Of a stretch of 64,000 nt of DNA, positions 1 to 10,563 are shown piece after piece. How positions within the stretch are numbered: the first letter of the stretch is position 1; each line of letters starts with the position of its first letter. The stretch lies in assembly GCF_017916325.1 (NCBI RefSeq), contig NC_090150.1, forward strand, positions 2,501-66,500, in the 5' to 3' direction. A model generated the notes under the pieces. That model did not search any database and was not told the DNA's origin. It was given only the letters and a program-made list of their open reading frames with translations. The DNA comes from Leishmania martiniquensis (taxonomy: Eukaryota; Euglenozoa; Kinetoplastea; Trypanosomatida; Trypanosomatidae). The translations under genes and the position numbers were made by a program.

Positions 1-34
1 CCTAACCCTAACCCTAACCCTAACCCTAACCCTA
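1..34. repeat. Telomere repeat tract (CCCTAA)n
   Basis: About five and a half units of CCCTAA open the window, followed by degenerate CCTAG units up to about position 40. Read towards the end this is TTAGGG, the trypanosomatid telomere repeat. It marks position 1 as the physical chromosome end or an assembly truncation inside the telomere. Confidence 0.97.
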
Positions 35-1536
35 GCCTAGTACGCGAGTGTCTCACGACGGTCTTGTGAGTAGGGGGAAAGTGGAGAAAACCTTGGCGCG
101 GGGGCCTGCCTCTCCTGTTTGTCTCAAGCGCAACACAGCAGGCCTTAACATAGAGAGGAGTGGGTGGCACGGCGTTTGGCTGCGAACTTCGTATCTTAGC
201 CGCCCAGCAGACGTGCGGCGGCGACCGCGCACCTCACCTTTACCCTCGGCGACGGAAGTCGCAGCACCTGGGGCTCTGATCGGTAGCTCGGGTACCCGAG
301 TATCTGCTTGTTGGAAGAACGCACGGAGACAGCTGCACTGATCGCAAAATGGTCCTCGGGCGTTTATCGGCGCCGCCTCGAGTGTTATAGGGCGTAGTGG
401 TGGTGGTGGCTTTGTTTGCGCCGCTTCTATAGAGACAGTGCTACTTACGGAGAGTTCACGAGGCGAACTCAGCTGTTGGCGTGCTTGCTTCTCAGAAAGC
501 GGGGACTGGGAGGCAGCACAACGACACGCGGGGCGGCGGTGCTATCTTCGGCAAAGCAAATGCACGAGGGGTCCTAACCACGCACTCGTTGTCGGGATGC
601 TTTCGACGCCGGCGTATCGCGTGGCGTCCTTCCAGGGCGGTGGAGGGAAGGCAGACAATGATACGATTATGAACTAATGATGGGCTTATTGCGTGTGCTG
701 TGAAGAAAAAAAAAAGAAAAGCAGTTGCGAGCACTCGATGTTCACATGTGTGACGTCGTGTACAAAGCGGCGCTTTCGAGAGGAGGAGCTGGGATAGCGA
801 AGAAGTTACAACCCCAGCTGTATGGGCACTGGAAAATGTGGTTGTGGGGGGATACCTTATGCGTGCTGTTTCCTGAGCCATAAGTGCTTGTTCCCGAAGG
901 CAAAGAGGGTTCGTGACTTCGCCCGTTCTTTCAGGGTCGCGAGACAATCGGAAACCTGGAAAGGGGAGGGGAGGGTAAAGGAAGAAGTTACTGCTCTGTT
1001 TGCGCATGTGTCCATCAATGCCCGCATGTTGTCATGCCAATCTGTTCTCAAGGAAGCATCGTTTTTTTTTCGCAGGCTGAGGTAGTGTTGTGGTGCACTG
1101 TTCAACTCGTTTGTCCCTGAAGATCCACCCTTAATTTGGTGGCACGCTCTATTCGTGAAAGGAGGTGCGTCGGGCGAAGTCGGGAGACGATCGGCGGACG
1201 TAAAATGCAGCATACGGTTCTTAAGCGTTTGAGCGTTTCTCTTTTGGCAGGACGAAGAAGGCCTGACCCAGCGGTGGAGGCAGTGGGAGGTAGAGATAGG
1301 AGCCAAGGCGCCCTCGTCTAAATAAAAGTAGCGCCTTTTACGCTTGTTAAAGCTTCACGTATGCTTCCATTAGTGTTTTGACGCACATAAGGTATGGCAA
1401 GGAGGCGTTGTTGAAGGGTTAAAAAGAATACTAGGCATCTTCCATGCTCGCATGTATATTATAGAATGCAGCTGGAGGGTCTGTCCACAACTGCAGGGCA
1501 GCGCTCCTCGGGCGCTAAGGGCAGAGAACCTCATAG
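35..1536. other. Short subtelomeric spacer without genes
   Basis: About 1.5 kb between the telomere repeats and the stop codon of the first gene. The ORFs here are short and unlike any known protein. I saw no tandem array of roughly 100-bp units such as the Leishmania telomere-associated (LCTAS) repeats. The part next to position 1537 must include the 3' UTR of the terminal gene. Confidence 0.6.
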
Positions 1537-3387
1537 CTAATGAAAGGGACTGGGGCACACACTAAAGAAAGGGATGTGGTGCACCCCCTCCTGGTACCAG
1601 AGCTCCACTTCCAGCGTGCTTAATACCTTCATCGAAGAAGACAGCGCTTTGCCGTTGCGTCGAGCGGCGAAGTACCAGGCAAAACACTCTCGGTATTTGC
1701 GGTACAGCAGGTGCTTACTGCCAGCGGCGAAGTGTAAGAAGGAGGGAAGGAGAAACTTTGGAGTAATAGGGGAACACCAGACGGACACCGAGCTGTCTGG
1801 CAAGGGCACTTCGAGGCAGCGCGGCTGCACCTCACGTCCCCATAATGGCGCGGTCATAAGGGCGCCGGAGGTAGTCTCGATGAGATCAGCGTCAGGAATG
1901 GGATCATTCTTGCGGTTGCGAACGTAATAGGATGTCAAATTGCCAAGGCCCTTCCGGCGCCGTAGATGTGAGGTAAACATGAACTCAGTATGGCGGTCGA
2001 TCGATAAGAGGCCGACCGGCAGTCCGAAAGGGTCACGGAAAAGCTCTCCATCGTCGTTGTGTCCAGTTTGAAACAAAAGGCCCTTATTGATCTCGAACAT
2101 GCGTAAGTAGTAGCGCATAATTCCGATGATGGACTGATCGCAACTCCACTTTTTCGGCGAGCGACGCGGTTGCTTCCTCGCAAAGCGAAGCACACCTGCG
2201 CCGAGTTCTCGTAGGGCCCACACGCGGGAGATGTGCATGCCTGCGTTGAGGTATTGCGCAGGGTTACGGCCGACGGAAAAGGCGCCATCGTAGAAGAAGG
2301 GATCTCCGGGGATGCGCAGATACGTCGCAGCCTCCAGCGACGTGTTGAGCAGGCGATGCCCATGGCCACGTGCGAAGAAGCTGTTGTAGATTTTTTCGAA
2401 GTACTCCCTCTTCTCTCTAGAAGCCCTGGCCGCGTCCTTTGGAGAAAAAAAGGACGCGCCGTTTCGCGCGGCAGCAATGAGGTGGGTCATGATGTAGTCG
2501 GCTGAAAAACACTGGAAGAGGTCCTCCGCTAGCTCATGAAAATAGCAATCGTCATCTGAATTAAAGATAACTGGGGGAAGCTGCAAAAGGGGGCGAGACG
2601 GCTGCTTCTGCTCGGCTCGCAACTTGGCCATAAAGGTCGATCCAGCGTCCTCTCCATAGTCTTCCCAGGCGCGGACAGCGGCGAGATCAAGAGCCGCCTC
2701 TGAGGCTGGCGAGTACCGCGCGAACTTCCGCAGAAAAGGCACCACGTCAGAGCCGGTCCACGACACATCCGTGTCCAACGTAACCACGACGTCCTCGTCA
2801 CGTAGGCGCTCTCGTTCGAGGTAGTCGAGGTACTTTTCGTACCGCAAGACGTGAGAGTAGGGAGTATCAACACCAAGGAAGCTCGGCCGGATGTCAGCCA
2901 GTGCGCACGACGCGGCCGCCATGCAAAACATCCAGTTTGTGTGTGTGGAGACTACAATGAAGTGTATTCGAACGGGGAGAAGTTGTACCCCATCTGTGCC
3001 ATTGTGCTGCGCGAGGTACTCATTGACGCTTCTCTCCAGATTCACGTTCCTATCGCGACGCTCGCTCGAGTTGTGCTGCGGCAAGGGTTCTATCCGTCCT
3101 AGCGTGGCTTGCCGCGCAGGTTCGACGGGGTAAATGGTGAAATGGCAGTAGGGAACTTTGCGCAGCCAAAAAGCGACGGCGGCACTAGTGACGGCCAAGA
3201 AGAGCAGGAGGAGCAGCCACGAACACAGAAATCTCTTGATGAGCACTACGTCTCTCTCCGATCCGCAGAGGCGAACAAGCTCGAGCCGCATCCGCTGTAG
3301 GCCCTGTAGAGCGGCCGCCTGAATAGAGAGACGTCGGTTGGCTAAGAGCCGACGTGATGAGCACAGCACCTTTAAATGGTTGAACAT
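1537..3387 (-). CDS. Type II membrane glycosyltransferase-like protein, terminal gene
   Basis: A 616-aa protein read from the ATG at 3387. The frame extends to 3447, but the codon there is GTG, so that start is rejected. Residues about 53-75 form a strong hydrophobic segment after a basic N-terminus, giving a signal-anchor (type II, Golgi/ER lumenal) layout. The lumenal part has LDTDV (DxD-type, about 204-208), IFNSDDDCYF (about 275-284), NAG (about 381) and a later CDQS. This order resembles the glycosyltransferase domain of procollagen-lysyl hydroxylases and trypanosomatid surface-glycan transferases. A glycosyltransferase role is inferred from this pattern; substrate and linkage are unknown. 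It is the last gene before the telomere, about 1.5 kb from the repeats. Confidence 0.85.
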   Translation of the reverse strand: MFNHLKVLCSSRRLLANRRLSIQAAALQGLQRMRLELVRLCGSERDVVLIKRFLCSWLLLLLFLAVTSAAVAFWLRKVPYCHFTIYPVEPARQATLGRIEPLPQHNSSERRDRNVNLERSVNEYLAQHNGTDGVQLLPVRIHFIVVSTHTNWMFCMAAASCALADIRPSFLGVDTPYSHVLRYEKYLDYLERERLRDEDVVVTLDTDVSWTGSDVVPFLRKFARYSPASEAALDLAAVRAWEDYGEDAGSTFMAKLRAEQKQPSRPLLQLPPVIFNSDDDCYFHELAEDLFQCFSADYIMTHLIAAARNGASFFSPKDAARASREKREYFEKIYNSFFARGHGHRLLNTSLEAATYLRIPGDPFFYDGAFSVGRNPAQYLNAGMHISRVWALRELGAGVLRFARKQPRRSPKKWSCDQSIIGIMRYYLRMFEINKGLLFQTGHNDDGELFRDPFGLPVGLLSIDRHTEFMFTSHLRRRKGLGNLTSYYVRNRKNDPIPDADLIETTSGALMTAPLWGREVQPRCLEVPLPDSSVSVWCSPITPKFLLPSFLHFAAGSKHLLYRKYRECFAWYFAARRNGKALSSSMKVLSTLEVELWYQEGVHHIPFFSVCPSPFH

Positions 3388-4269
3388 GTCGCTGTTTCTT
3401 CCGGTTTGAAGTTGAGGTGAAGGAGGAATTCCATTCCTCGAGATCACATGTGAGCAGTTAAACGACTAACGGGCCGGCAGGAGAGGCAAAGCAGTGGGAG
3501 GGGAATGAAGCGGCAGGTACGGTCGAAGGGAGGGTGCTTTTGGTGGGTATGTATCTGTGGCAATAGGAAAGGTATCGACTATTCATGTAAAGGGGTATTG
3601 TCGCATATAGAGTAAGAGAGAAAAATAGGTCCCGGGAGGGTGGCGTGGCGTGTGATGCGGCCCTCTGAGCACGTAGTCGGGAGACCGCCGTCGCTTCGCT
3701 TGCAGCGCGGCTTCCACCAAGGAGACTTGTGCCGGGGGAGGCGAAAGGGGGCCAGGGTGAAAGCGCTAGTTGTAGACTGACGTAGCATGCAAAAACGCGG
3801 AAAAAGGGGGAGAGCAATGGTCTGTATGGATAAAGGTAGCGAAGACCACAGGAGCTACCATGAGAAAGGAAGAGGGGGTGGCACTTCACCGGGAGGGAGC
3901 GTTTTGCTTGCCGGGCAATACGGGGCTCATAGCTGGAAACGTTGACGTGCGTTGCATGCGCGAATGCGCACCAAAGTCGCACAGAAATGCACGTCCGAAA
4001 TCTGTGGCCACGTGTCTGACCTGTGCTTCGAGGCTTTCTCCAGGGCGCGTCGTCATACACGGAGGATCTCTACCGGATTCTTCCACCATGTGTGCTGCTA
4101 TTTCGGTGTGGCGGGAGGCGACAATTGGTGCGTTGTCGAGCCATGTGGCGCAGGCTCTCCGATTTCCTGTGTTAGCGTTACGGCCTGGATGTGTGTACAG
4201 GAATATGCGCACTTCGTCGAGTACCTCTTTTGGGGGAAAGGTAAAGAAGCCGCCCTGTGTAGGTTGGCG
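3388..4269. other. Intergenic spacer, about 0.9 kb
   Basis: This lies between the nucleotidase stop codon and the terminal gene start. It should hold the nucleotidase 3' UTR and the splice acceptor of the terminal gene. A 200-aa open frame (3458-4060, minus) has no recognisable domain and looks like open UTR. Confidence 0.6.
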
Positions 4270-5547
4270 TCATTCCATCTTGAGCACGAAAGAGAGAGAG
4301 GAGCCCAGAGACCAGGAGACGGCCATGCCATCAATGCGGTTCGGCACTTTCAAGACCGTGCCGTCACGGAGACCAAGCCCGTGTGTCAAGAAGCTGTACA
4401 AGTATGCCAGCTCCATGCACGCCGTTTCGTCAGAGGCAGAGGTAGACGTGACCGACTCCCGCTCGCACACCTGCTGCCCGACTTCCCTGTACGAGGAGAC
4501 GTACACAGGGCCTTCCTCCTTATGAAAGTAGTGGAGGCGATCGTAGAAGTAGGAGAAGGCGTAAATGGGATACTGCCCCGACGACAAAGACGGTTGCGGC
4601 ACGCCACGGGCGCCACAGCCGTTAAATTTGCATGCTGGCTTCGTTATGACGTGTTCACGAAACAGTTCAGCGCACACGTTGAAGTCAGTGGTGTCCTTGT
4701 TTCGAAGCTCCACGCCATTTAGATGCATCGTATAGCCTTTCGGGAAGCACGCGAAGGGCGACGTCCCGTTCACTGCGGCGAACAGCGCCATCAGTGTCTT
4801 CTTTGCCTCGTTCAGCCCAAGGCCAAGGTAGCTATGCTGGTACAGGGAGATCGTGCGCTGTGGCGTGCGCAGCCGGTGGGCGTAGTTGAAAGGCAGCCAC
4901 TCTCCAGACGAACGCGTCGTCTCGAACACCACCTGCGCCGAGGCACCGCCCATGTCGATTGTCGCGACGGTAGCGCCCTCCGTATCCAGCGTACGGAGAA
5001 GGTAGTTTACCGTAAGCCACCCATAGATGCCCTCTTGCACACCAGAGATGATGGAGGCGCCGCGGGACTGAAATGGAGATGCCTGAAGTGTCTGCTCAGC
5101 AGCATTGATCAAAACCTGCTGATCGGCATCAGGGAGGAGCCGCAGGCCAGCGGTCGCTTTGAGAGTGACAGAGGTGCAGCTATGGTAGCTCTGTGGTATT
5201 GCGCTCTCAGCGATGCGTATAAGTCCCTTGATCGAGTGCCTGGCGCCGTCGGGGTCGGCGACGAAGGAGGAAAGCCCGGGCTCGACCCGCTGAAAGACCT
5301 CATTAAGAAGCACGACACCGTCACTGCTGCGCTCGTATCGAAACACGTGCACACGTGAGCCGGTGCTGCCGGCGTCGATTACGATGTCATATATATTGGC
5401 GTACGGCGAGGCGCATGGGGAGAACGAAGGGCTTTCATAGTAGACAACAAAGCCAAAGAGAGCGAGGGCGACGAGCAGTGTGGCGCCATACAGTCGGAGG
5501 CGCTTCGACTGCTGAGTCATACGTCGCACCGAGGAGTAGGGGGGCAT
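4270..5547 (-). CDS. GDA1/CD39 family nucleoside di/triphosphatase (NTPDase)
   Basis: A 425-aa NTPDase read from the ATG at 5547; an in-frame ATG at 5520 is an alternative. All five apyrase conserved regions are visible: ACR1 DAGSTGSRVHVFRYE (about 58-72), ACR2 KATAGLRLL (130-138), ACR3 GVQEGIYGWL (169-178), ACR4 ATIDMGGASAQ (195-205) and ACR5 near the C-terminus (SWSLGSS). One hydrophobic segment at about residues 19-36 anchors the lumenal or ectodomain catalytic part. The family hydrolyses GDP/UDP in the Golgi to support glycosylation, or extracellular nucleotides for purine salvage. I recall a Leishmania NTPDase1 (guanosine diphosphatase) near the start of chromosome 15. Next to the glycosyltransferase-like gene, a Golgi glycosylation role is plausible but not proven. 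Confidence 0.95.
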   Translation of the reverse strand: MPPYSSVRRMTQQSKRLRLYGATLLVALALFGFVVYYESPSFSPCASPYANIYDIVIDAGSTGSRVHVFRYERSSDGVVLLNEVFQRVEPGLSSFVADPDGARHSIKGLIRIAESAIPQSYHSCTSVTLKATAGLRLLPDADQQVLINAAEQTLQASPFQSRGASIISGVQEGIYGWLTVNYLLRTLDTEGATVATIDMGGASAQVVFETTRSSGEWLPFNYAHRLRTPQRTISLYQHSYLGLGLNEAKKTLMALFAAVNGTSPFACFPKGYTMHLNGVELRNKDTTDFNVCAELFREHVITKPACKFNGCGARGVPQPSLSSGQYPIYAFSYFYDRLHYFHKEEGPVYVSSYREVGQQVCERESVTSTSASDETACMELAYLYSFLTHGLGLRDGTVLKVPNRIDGMAVSWSLGSSLSFVLKME

Positions 5548-6333
5548 CCAATACCGACATGCAAAAACGGCAAGTATGCGGTGAGCGAGCCACGCTGGGC
5601 GGCGAGCAACAAATGAGCACGCCTTTGAGGTTTGCGCGTGCGCGAGTAAGCTCCAAAGCACATGCACGTCGTAGGAACACGGAGAAGGAATAGAACGCAA
5701 TGCGTAAGATGTAGAGTCAGCGAGGAGAGATCAAGTGGCACGCGGAGGCGTTGACAACGTGCAGAGGGAGTGAAACTGAGGAGGTACATGTCCCGAAAGA
5801 GTGGCTCGCGGCGCAAGATGGCAGCGAAGGCGCATAGAGAAAGCGGCAGCCTATCGTCCCAGACAAGTGAGGAAGGCAAAAGTGAGCAGCGGGTCGGCTG
5901 CGGTCGTCGCCGCCTATCCTTGTCCGTTCACGCATTCCCGTTCCACTGGCACCGCGATTGAAAAGAAAGCGAGCGGCACGACGGTGAAAGGGAGATAGCG
6001 AAGGCCAACCACAGCAACATTGGTCTTCTTTTGCGTTGTTCGTGCTCGCTCACTGTCCATCCCGCTCAAGCGAATCCAATCCGTGGCGGTGTTGCGATCG
6101 GTGTTAGTGGTAAGATGGTGACGGCAACGATTGGATACCCCACACACGCAGAGGTGGCAGGGTGAAAAGAGGGGCGGAAGGTACAATGTGACAGGAGAAT
6201 AACGGCGGCTGGCTAGAGGAAGAGTGTGCGCGTGGAGCTGTTGAGCACACCCAAAAAGTGAGCGAAGAGCGTACGTGCGTAGGCAGAGTAGGAGGGGGAG
6301 AGGTGACGGCAAGATGGGTGGGGGGCATTAAGG
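5548..6333. other. Intergenic spacer, about 0.8 kb
   Basis: Spacer between the LOG-family gene and the nucleotidase. No ORF with recognisable similarity was found. It should contain the 3' UTR of the upstream gene and the nucleotidase splice acceptor. Confidence 0.55.
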
Positions 6334-7332
6334 CTACGCCGCCCCTGCTGGGCCATTGGCCAAGCGGTGGTAGAATGCGGTAATGTACTCAATGGCTTCC
6401 TCTGCGGAGTCGGTGAAGAACATATCATCAATCTCCGCCTGTGAGATCACGCCGTAGTCAGCCAGCGCCTGCCAGTTGACCACCGTCTGCCAAAACTCTT
6501 TTCCGAGCAACACGACAGGCAGCGAAGGGATCTTCTTCGTCTGCTTCAGAGTGAGTAACTCGAACATTTCGTCCATGGTGCCGAACCCACCCGGTGCAAC
6601 GACGATGGCGCGGCAGGAGTACATCATCCAAAACTTCCGAGTAAAGAAGTAGTGGAACTCAAAGGCCAAGCCCTTCGTCACATGGGGATTGAGGCCCCTC
6701 TCAAAGGGGAGTGAGATACCCATTCCCATCGTAACAGCGCCAGGAACGGATGCAGCGCCTCGGTTTGCCGCCTCCATGAAGCCGGGTCCACCACCGGTGG
6801 TGACGACCAGGTCATCGAAGCGCTCATGCAAGTCGTCCAGGGATCCCGACCTGTCCTCTGGTGACAGCCTGAAATAGTCCGGAATGTACTTGAAGCTGCG
6901 GTTGATGATATCCTGCTCATTGCGGGCAAACACTGCCACCATCTTCGCGAGCTTCTCCACCACGCCGACCCACCTGCACATCCACTGCGTCTTCTCCAAG
7001 CGAGCCAGCTCGATCTGGAGGCTCGCCTTCATACTCTCCTCTGTCGCGGCCGCCAGCTTCGACTGCAGGCTCTGCAGGGTGGTGTTGTACTCCTCCTGGG
7101 TCATGGAGCGGGCGCTGCCGAAGAAGAGGACGGTGGAACGGATGAAGTGCTGCTGGAGGCGCTGCTGTGGCTCCTCAAACTCGCACAGGATGCGGATCAT
7201 ACGCCCAGCGTGGCTGTTAAGAAACTCCATGTTCCGGTAGGATTTGATAGTTGGTATCAACATTTTACTAGAGAGGTCTCCCACCTTTTGCACATAAGGG
7301 GAGGACACCTCCGAGTGGGGCGGAGTTGACAT
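6334..7332 (-). CDS. LOG family protein (lysine-decarboxylase-like, PGGxGT motif)
   Basis: A 332-aa protein from the ATG at 7332; an in-frame upstream Met at 7353 is possible. The LOG signature is complete: FFGSAR (about 71-76), GGGPGFMEAANRGA (about 180-193) and PGGFGTMDE (247-255). These form the nucleotide-binding Rossmann-like fold. Characterised members cut ribose 5-phosphate from cytokinin or purine nucleoside monophosphates. The 'lysine decarboxylase' name in databases is historical and does not fit the catalytic motif. The protein is about 120 residues longer than plant LOGs, with an N-terminal helical extension and an insertion before GGGPG. The physiological substrate here is unknown. 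Confidence 0.93.
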   Translation of the reverse strand: MSTPPHSEVSSPYVQKVGDLSSKMLIPTIKSYRNMEFLNSHAGRMIRILCEFEEPQQRLQQHFIRSTVLFFGSARSMTQEEYNTTLQSLQSKLAAATEESMKASLQIELARLEKTQWMCRWVGVVEKLAKMVAVFARNEQDIINRSFKYIPDYFRLSPEDRSGSLDDLHERFDDLVVTTGGGPGFMEAANRGAASVPGAVTMGMGISLPFERGLNPHVTKGLAFEFHYFFTRKFWMMYSCRAIVVAPGGFGTMDEMFELLTLKQTKKIPSLPVVLLGKEFWQTVVNWQALADYGVISQAEIDDMFFTDSAEEAIEYITAFYHRLANGPAGAA

Positions 7333-9663
7333 GGTTGTTAATATCCGGTGCACCCTATATATAGAGAGAGATGTGTAGCTCGCAGCGTGGACGAGGAGGC
7401 GCTTTCATAAGCACACGGCAGAGGCCACTTTGCACGAAAAGCAAGGAGAAGAAGCGTGAAATTCGTGTGCCTCGATGCTATTTTTCGTGGCAGACAAGGC
7501 GAGCACAAGTGATAGAGATTGGCCCGGTGAGCGGCAGTGACGAGTTGGCGCCACACTGGTAGTACTCAAATAGAAATGAAACAAAAAATGGGATCGTTGG
7601 TGAGCGCGCTCTCTAGTGCATTCAAGCAACGATGCTTGTGGGGGCGTAGGAGGATTTTCTCTCGCGCGAGCTCAGCGCGTATGCGTATGCATACGTTCAG
7701 GCTGAAAGCTATGAATGCGGATTGTATCTAAGAAAAGTAATAGAATGGTAGAAGATTAGAAGCTGACGCCGAAGAGGAAGAAGTAATCTTGTTGCCCTGG
7801 GTAGCGTGAGCGCAGGCGAAGAAGTGGTGCACCAACGTTAAGACGTTCACGTGTGTGGCGAAGTAGCTACAGTCAAAGAGGGGCAAAAAGGGGTAGAGAT
7901 GAAGACGATGAAAACGAGTGCCCTGTAGTCGGGCACGATGATGGTGGTCAAGTGGTGGTCCGTCTGTGTATGTGCGCAGTCGTGACAAGGCAGAACGCAT
8001 AAAAGAAGCCACAGGGCCCCATGGATAGAAGCCGATGAGTGATTCCAAGTCGTGCTCCCTCTATCCCCGTTCCGCAGTGAAGGTGCCGATGAGGAGAGGA
8101 GACAAGGTAGGCGCTTCAGAAGCGCCACGGCGCCTTCCGAGAGCACCAGGTGGAGCACAGCAAATTTGCGGGCGTTGTGTTGTCTCCTAGACAAACTAGA
8201 GCGGAGAGAAGAAACTTACAAGCGTCGGCAAGTCTATCAGTGTGCCTACTTATGCGCGGTGATGCATACTGCATCCCTCTATTATCCACCACCTTTACTT
8301 CGCACGTGTTTTCCTGGTTAATGTACGTGCACTCCTTACTCTTTCAACGCTATCGATAGTTCGCTACTGCACCAGGTCTCCTTTGAATTCATGCCCTCTC
8401 TTTCTTGTGGTTCGATTGGTGCCTTGTGATGCACGTTGACTGCTGCAGACGTGCCTGGTTGCCCGCGTCAAAAATGGCGTCAAAGGTCTGGCACCCTCTC
8501 CAACATCTCTTCACAGCAAAGCCCCACAGAGATAAAAAATCATTTTTTTAACGTTGAGTGCGCTCTCCCTTACAACGTCGGTGGAATTCCACGTTTTCCC
8601 CTCCGCTCCCTCCCCCAGGCCGGCCACGCGGGCCCATCACCTCGTGCGACGCAGCCGGCTGGCACCCGGTAGAGCAGGGCGCCGACCCAGCCATCAGAGC
8701 ACGGCGACCACCACCGAGCACTGCCCACACAGCGCCGCCCAAGTTGCCGGACGGCCGCTCACACTCTGCCGGTGGCCGCCAGCTGCGTTCCCCTTTCAGC
8801 AGCGGCCCGGGCCCACCCCACCCCACCGCACACCAGGGGTCAGAGTGAGGGCCAGGAGAAGTACCCTCAAAGGACGCTGGCGCTCTCCCTAGCATAGGAA
8901 TTGGTACAGACGTCTTCTCCTCTGCAGGCCTCTCGAACGCAGCATCATGCAGCGCCCTGCCGACAGTGCCAGTACTGGTGAATTGTTCTGGCATCCCGCT
9001 ACGTTGTAGGCACGTGGCCCTGCCGCCACAAGAGGTACTTCCGCCTGCAGAAGAGTAGGAGGCCCTTTGGCGTCCTTCCAGACAGTGGGTCACTGAGCTG
9101 CAGCGATATCGCGCGCACCTCTCAGTGCGCGGCCCCGTCTTCACTGGAGCACAGAGAAAGAAAAGGGGGAGGAAAAAGAGACACCGGTGAAACAGCGAGA
9201 GGGGGAGCGAAAGGGAAACGGCAACCCCACAATAAAAAAGAGACACGCAGAAGTGCGACACAAACGGGAAGAAAAGGCGGAGAAGACGGAGTCGCAGAAT
9301 AGAGAAGGGGCATTTAGAAGAAGCAAGAAGTACTGCGCTGTCACCGCTGTGCCACCACTCGCACCACCCCGCCGACGCACACGCAGACACGCATCAGCAT
9401 CCCCTTAGCAGCTCAAGGGTCTGTGGGACTGCAGGCAACCTGCTGCCTAGTTCGCGAGTTCGGTATCGGCAGCAGCCGCCTTCAACGTTGTTTCGCACTC
9501 AAGGGTTTCTTAGTCACAGTACACGCAATGTACAAGCGAACTACCAAATTGGCCCCCCACGCGCCTCAATCAGGGACTAGCGCTGTCCCTTCCTGCACCC
9601 GCATTTGTGACTGTTGGCGATATCCTTTGTGCTGCCACGGAAAAGGCGGCTAGCGGGGCGTGC
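7333..9663. other. Intergenic spacer with SIDER-like copy A
   Basis: About 2.3 kb between the LOG-family gene and the cytochrome b5 reductase stop. It carries the full-length repeat copy A (8572-9141), which lies in the presumed 3' UTR of the reductase. Apart from the repeat I see no supported gene. Confidence 0.7.
8572..9141 (-). mobile_element. SIDER-like retroposon, copy A (full length)
   Basis: This 570-bp stretch matches 20699-21268 on the opposite strand over its whole length. Its central 465 bp (8631-9095) also recur at 11866-12330. Comparison by eye shows no mismatch. Size, GC-richness, location downstream of a stop codon and lack of coding capacity fit the short interspersed degenerate retroposons (SIDERs) of Leishmania. 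On the minus strand an A7 run follows the end at about 8550, which may be the remnant tail and suggests sense orientation relative to the genes. The SIDER label is inferred from these features, not from a database match. Confidence 0.72.
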
Positions 9664-10563
9664 CTAATACTTGAAAACCTGCTCTTCCTTGTAGCCAAGC
9701 GTCTTCAGCAAGCCACCAATCGGGCCCTGCTGGGGCGGCTTTCCTGGCTCAAACACCTTATCGCCGCTGATGGCCTGCAGCATCGGAGGCGGGCCACAGA
9801 CAAGGATCTTCGTGTTCTTTTCTCCTGGCTTTGGCATAAAAGTGGTCACCATGGCGTCGTTCACGTAGCCGATACCGCCTAGCCAACGGTGCGGTACCTC
9901 CAGAAGAGTCAAATACATGTTGAAGTTGCTGTAGATCTTTTGCATCTCGATCAGCTCGTTCGCAAGGAGAATGTCACGCCGCTGGTTGTTGGCGTAGATG
10001 AGCGAAATGTTCGTCTTGTCCATAGGGTTCTCTAGCACGGCACGAATCACCTGGTACATGGGGGCGATGCCGGTACCTCCGGCGATCATGCCGACGTGCT
10101 TCCACATGTTCGCCTTGTAGGCAAACTTTTCAAAAGGGCCCTTGGCGAGCAGTTCATCGCCGGGTTGCATGGCGAACAGATGATTGCCCATTTTCCCCTT
10201 TGGGTACTTCTTCACAATAAGCTCGAAGTGGCCCGTCGTGCTATTAGAGGAGATGGGAGTATACGGCCGGGCGACGTCCTTACCGTCCACATCAGTGAAC
10301 TTCACCACAATGCAGGAAGCAACAGGCATGTAAAAGGTATCATTGGCGCTATCAAGGGCAAAGTAAAACCGGCGCGTATCGTGCGACTCGTAGCGGGAGG
10401 AGATCAGTTTGAATGGTTTGAACGCATCTGGGGAAAACGTGCTCGCAGGCGTCTTGGCACAGCTGACGGCTAAGTGCTCCGACTGCTGCGAGGTACTCCA
10501 CATGGCACCACCACTAGCACCGCCGACCAGGCCAGCGATGGCGCCAGCAAGGAAACGAGTCAT
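9664..10563 (-). CDS. NADH-cytochrome b5 reductase
   Basis: A 299-aa flavoprotein starting at the ATG at 10563. The N-terminus has a glycine/alanine-rich hydrophobic stretch (about 5-22), fitting a membrane or outer mitochondrial membrane anchor. FAD-binding residues are in RPYTPIS (99-105) and the GKMGNHL loop (123-129). The NADH-binding lobe has AGGTGIAP (161-168) and VCGPPPM (255-261). The enzyme passes electrons from NADH to cytochrome b5 for fatty acid desaturation, sterol synthesis or similar reactions. Length and motif order match the family. A 570-bp repeat copy lies just downstream and a truncated copy lies upstream. Confidence 0.96.
   Translation of the reverse strand: MTRFLAGAIAGLVGGASGGAMWSTSQQSEHLAVSCAKTPASTFSPDAFKPFKLISSRYESHDTRRFYFALDSANDTFYMPVASCIVVKFTDVDGKDVARPYTPISSNSTTGHFELIVKKYPKGKMGNHLFAMQPGDELLAKGPFEKFAYKANMWKHVGMIAGGTGIAPMYQVIRAVLENPMDKTNISLIYANNQRRDILLANELIEMQKIYSNFNMYLTLLEVPHRWLGGIGYVNDAMVTTFMPKPGEKNTKILVCGPPPMLQAISGDKVFEPGKPPQQGPIGGLLKTLGYKEEQVFKY

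Noticed and set aside
490..650. Possible retroposon remnant in the subtelomere (shared GGCGTCCTTCCAG)
   Set aside because: Only a 13-base match to copy A; flanking bases do not align.
3458..4060. 200-codon minus ORF between the terminal gene and the nucleotidase
   Set aside because: Composition typical of pyrimidine-rich UTR, no domain or conserved motif visible.
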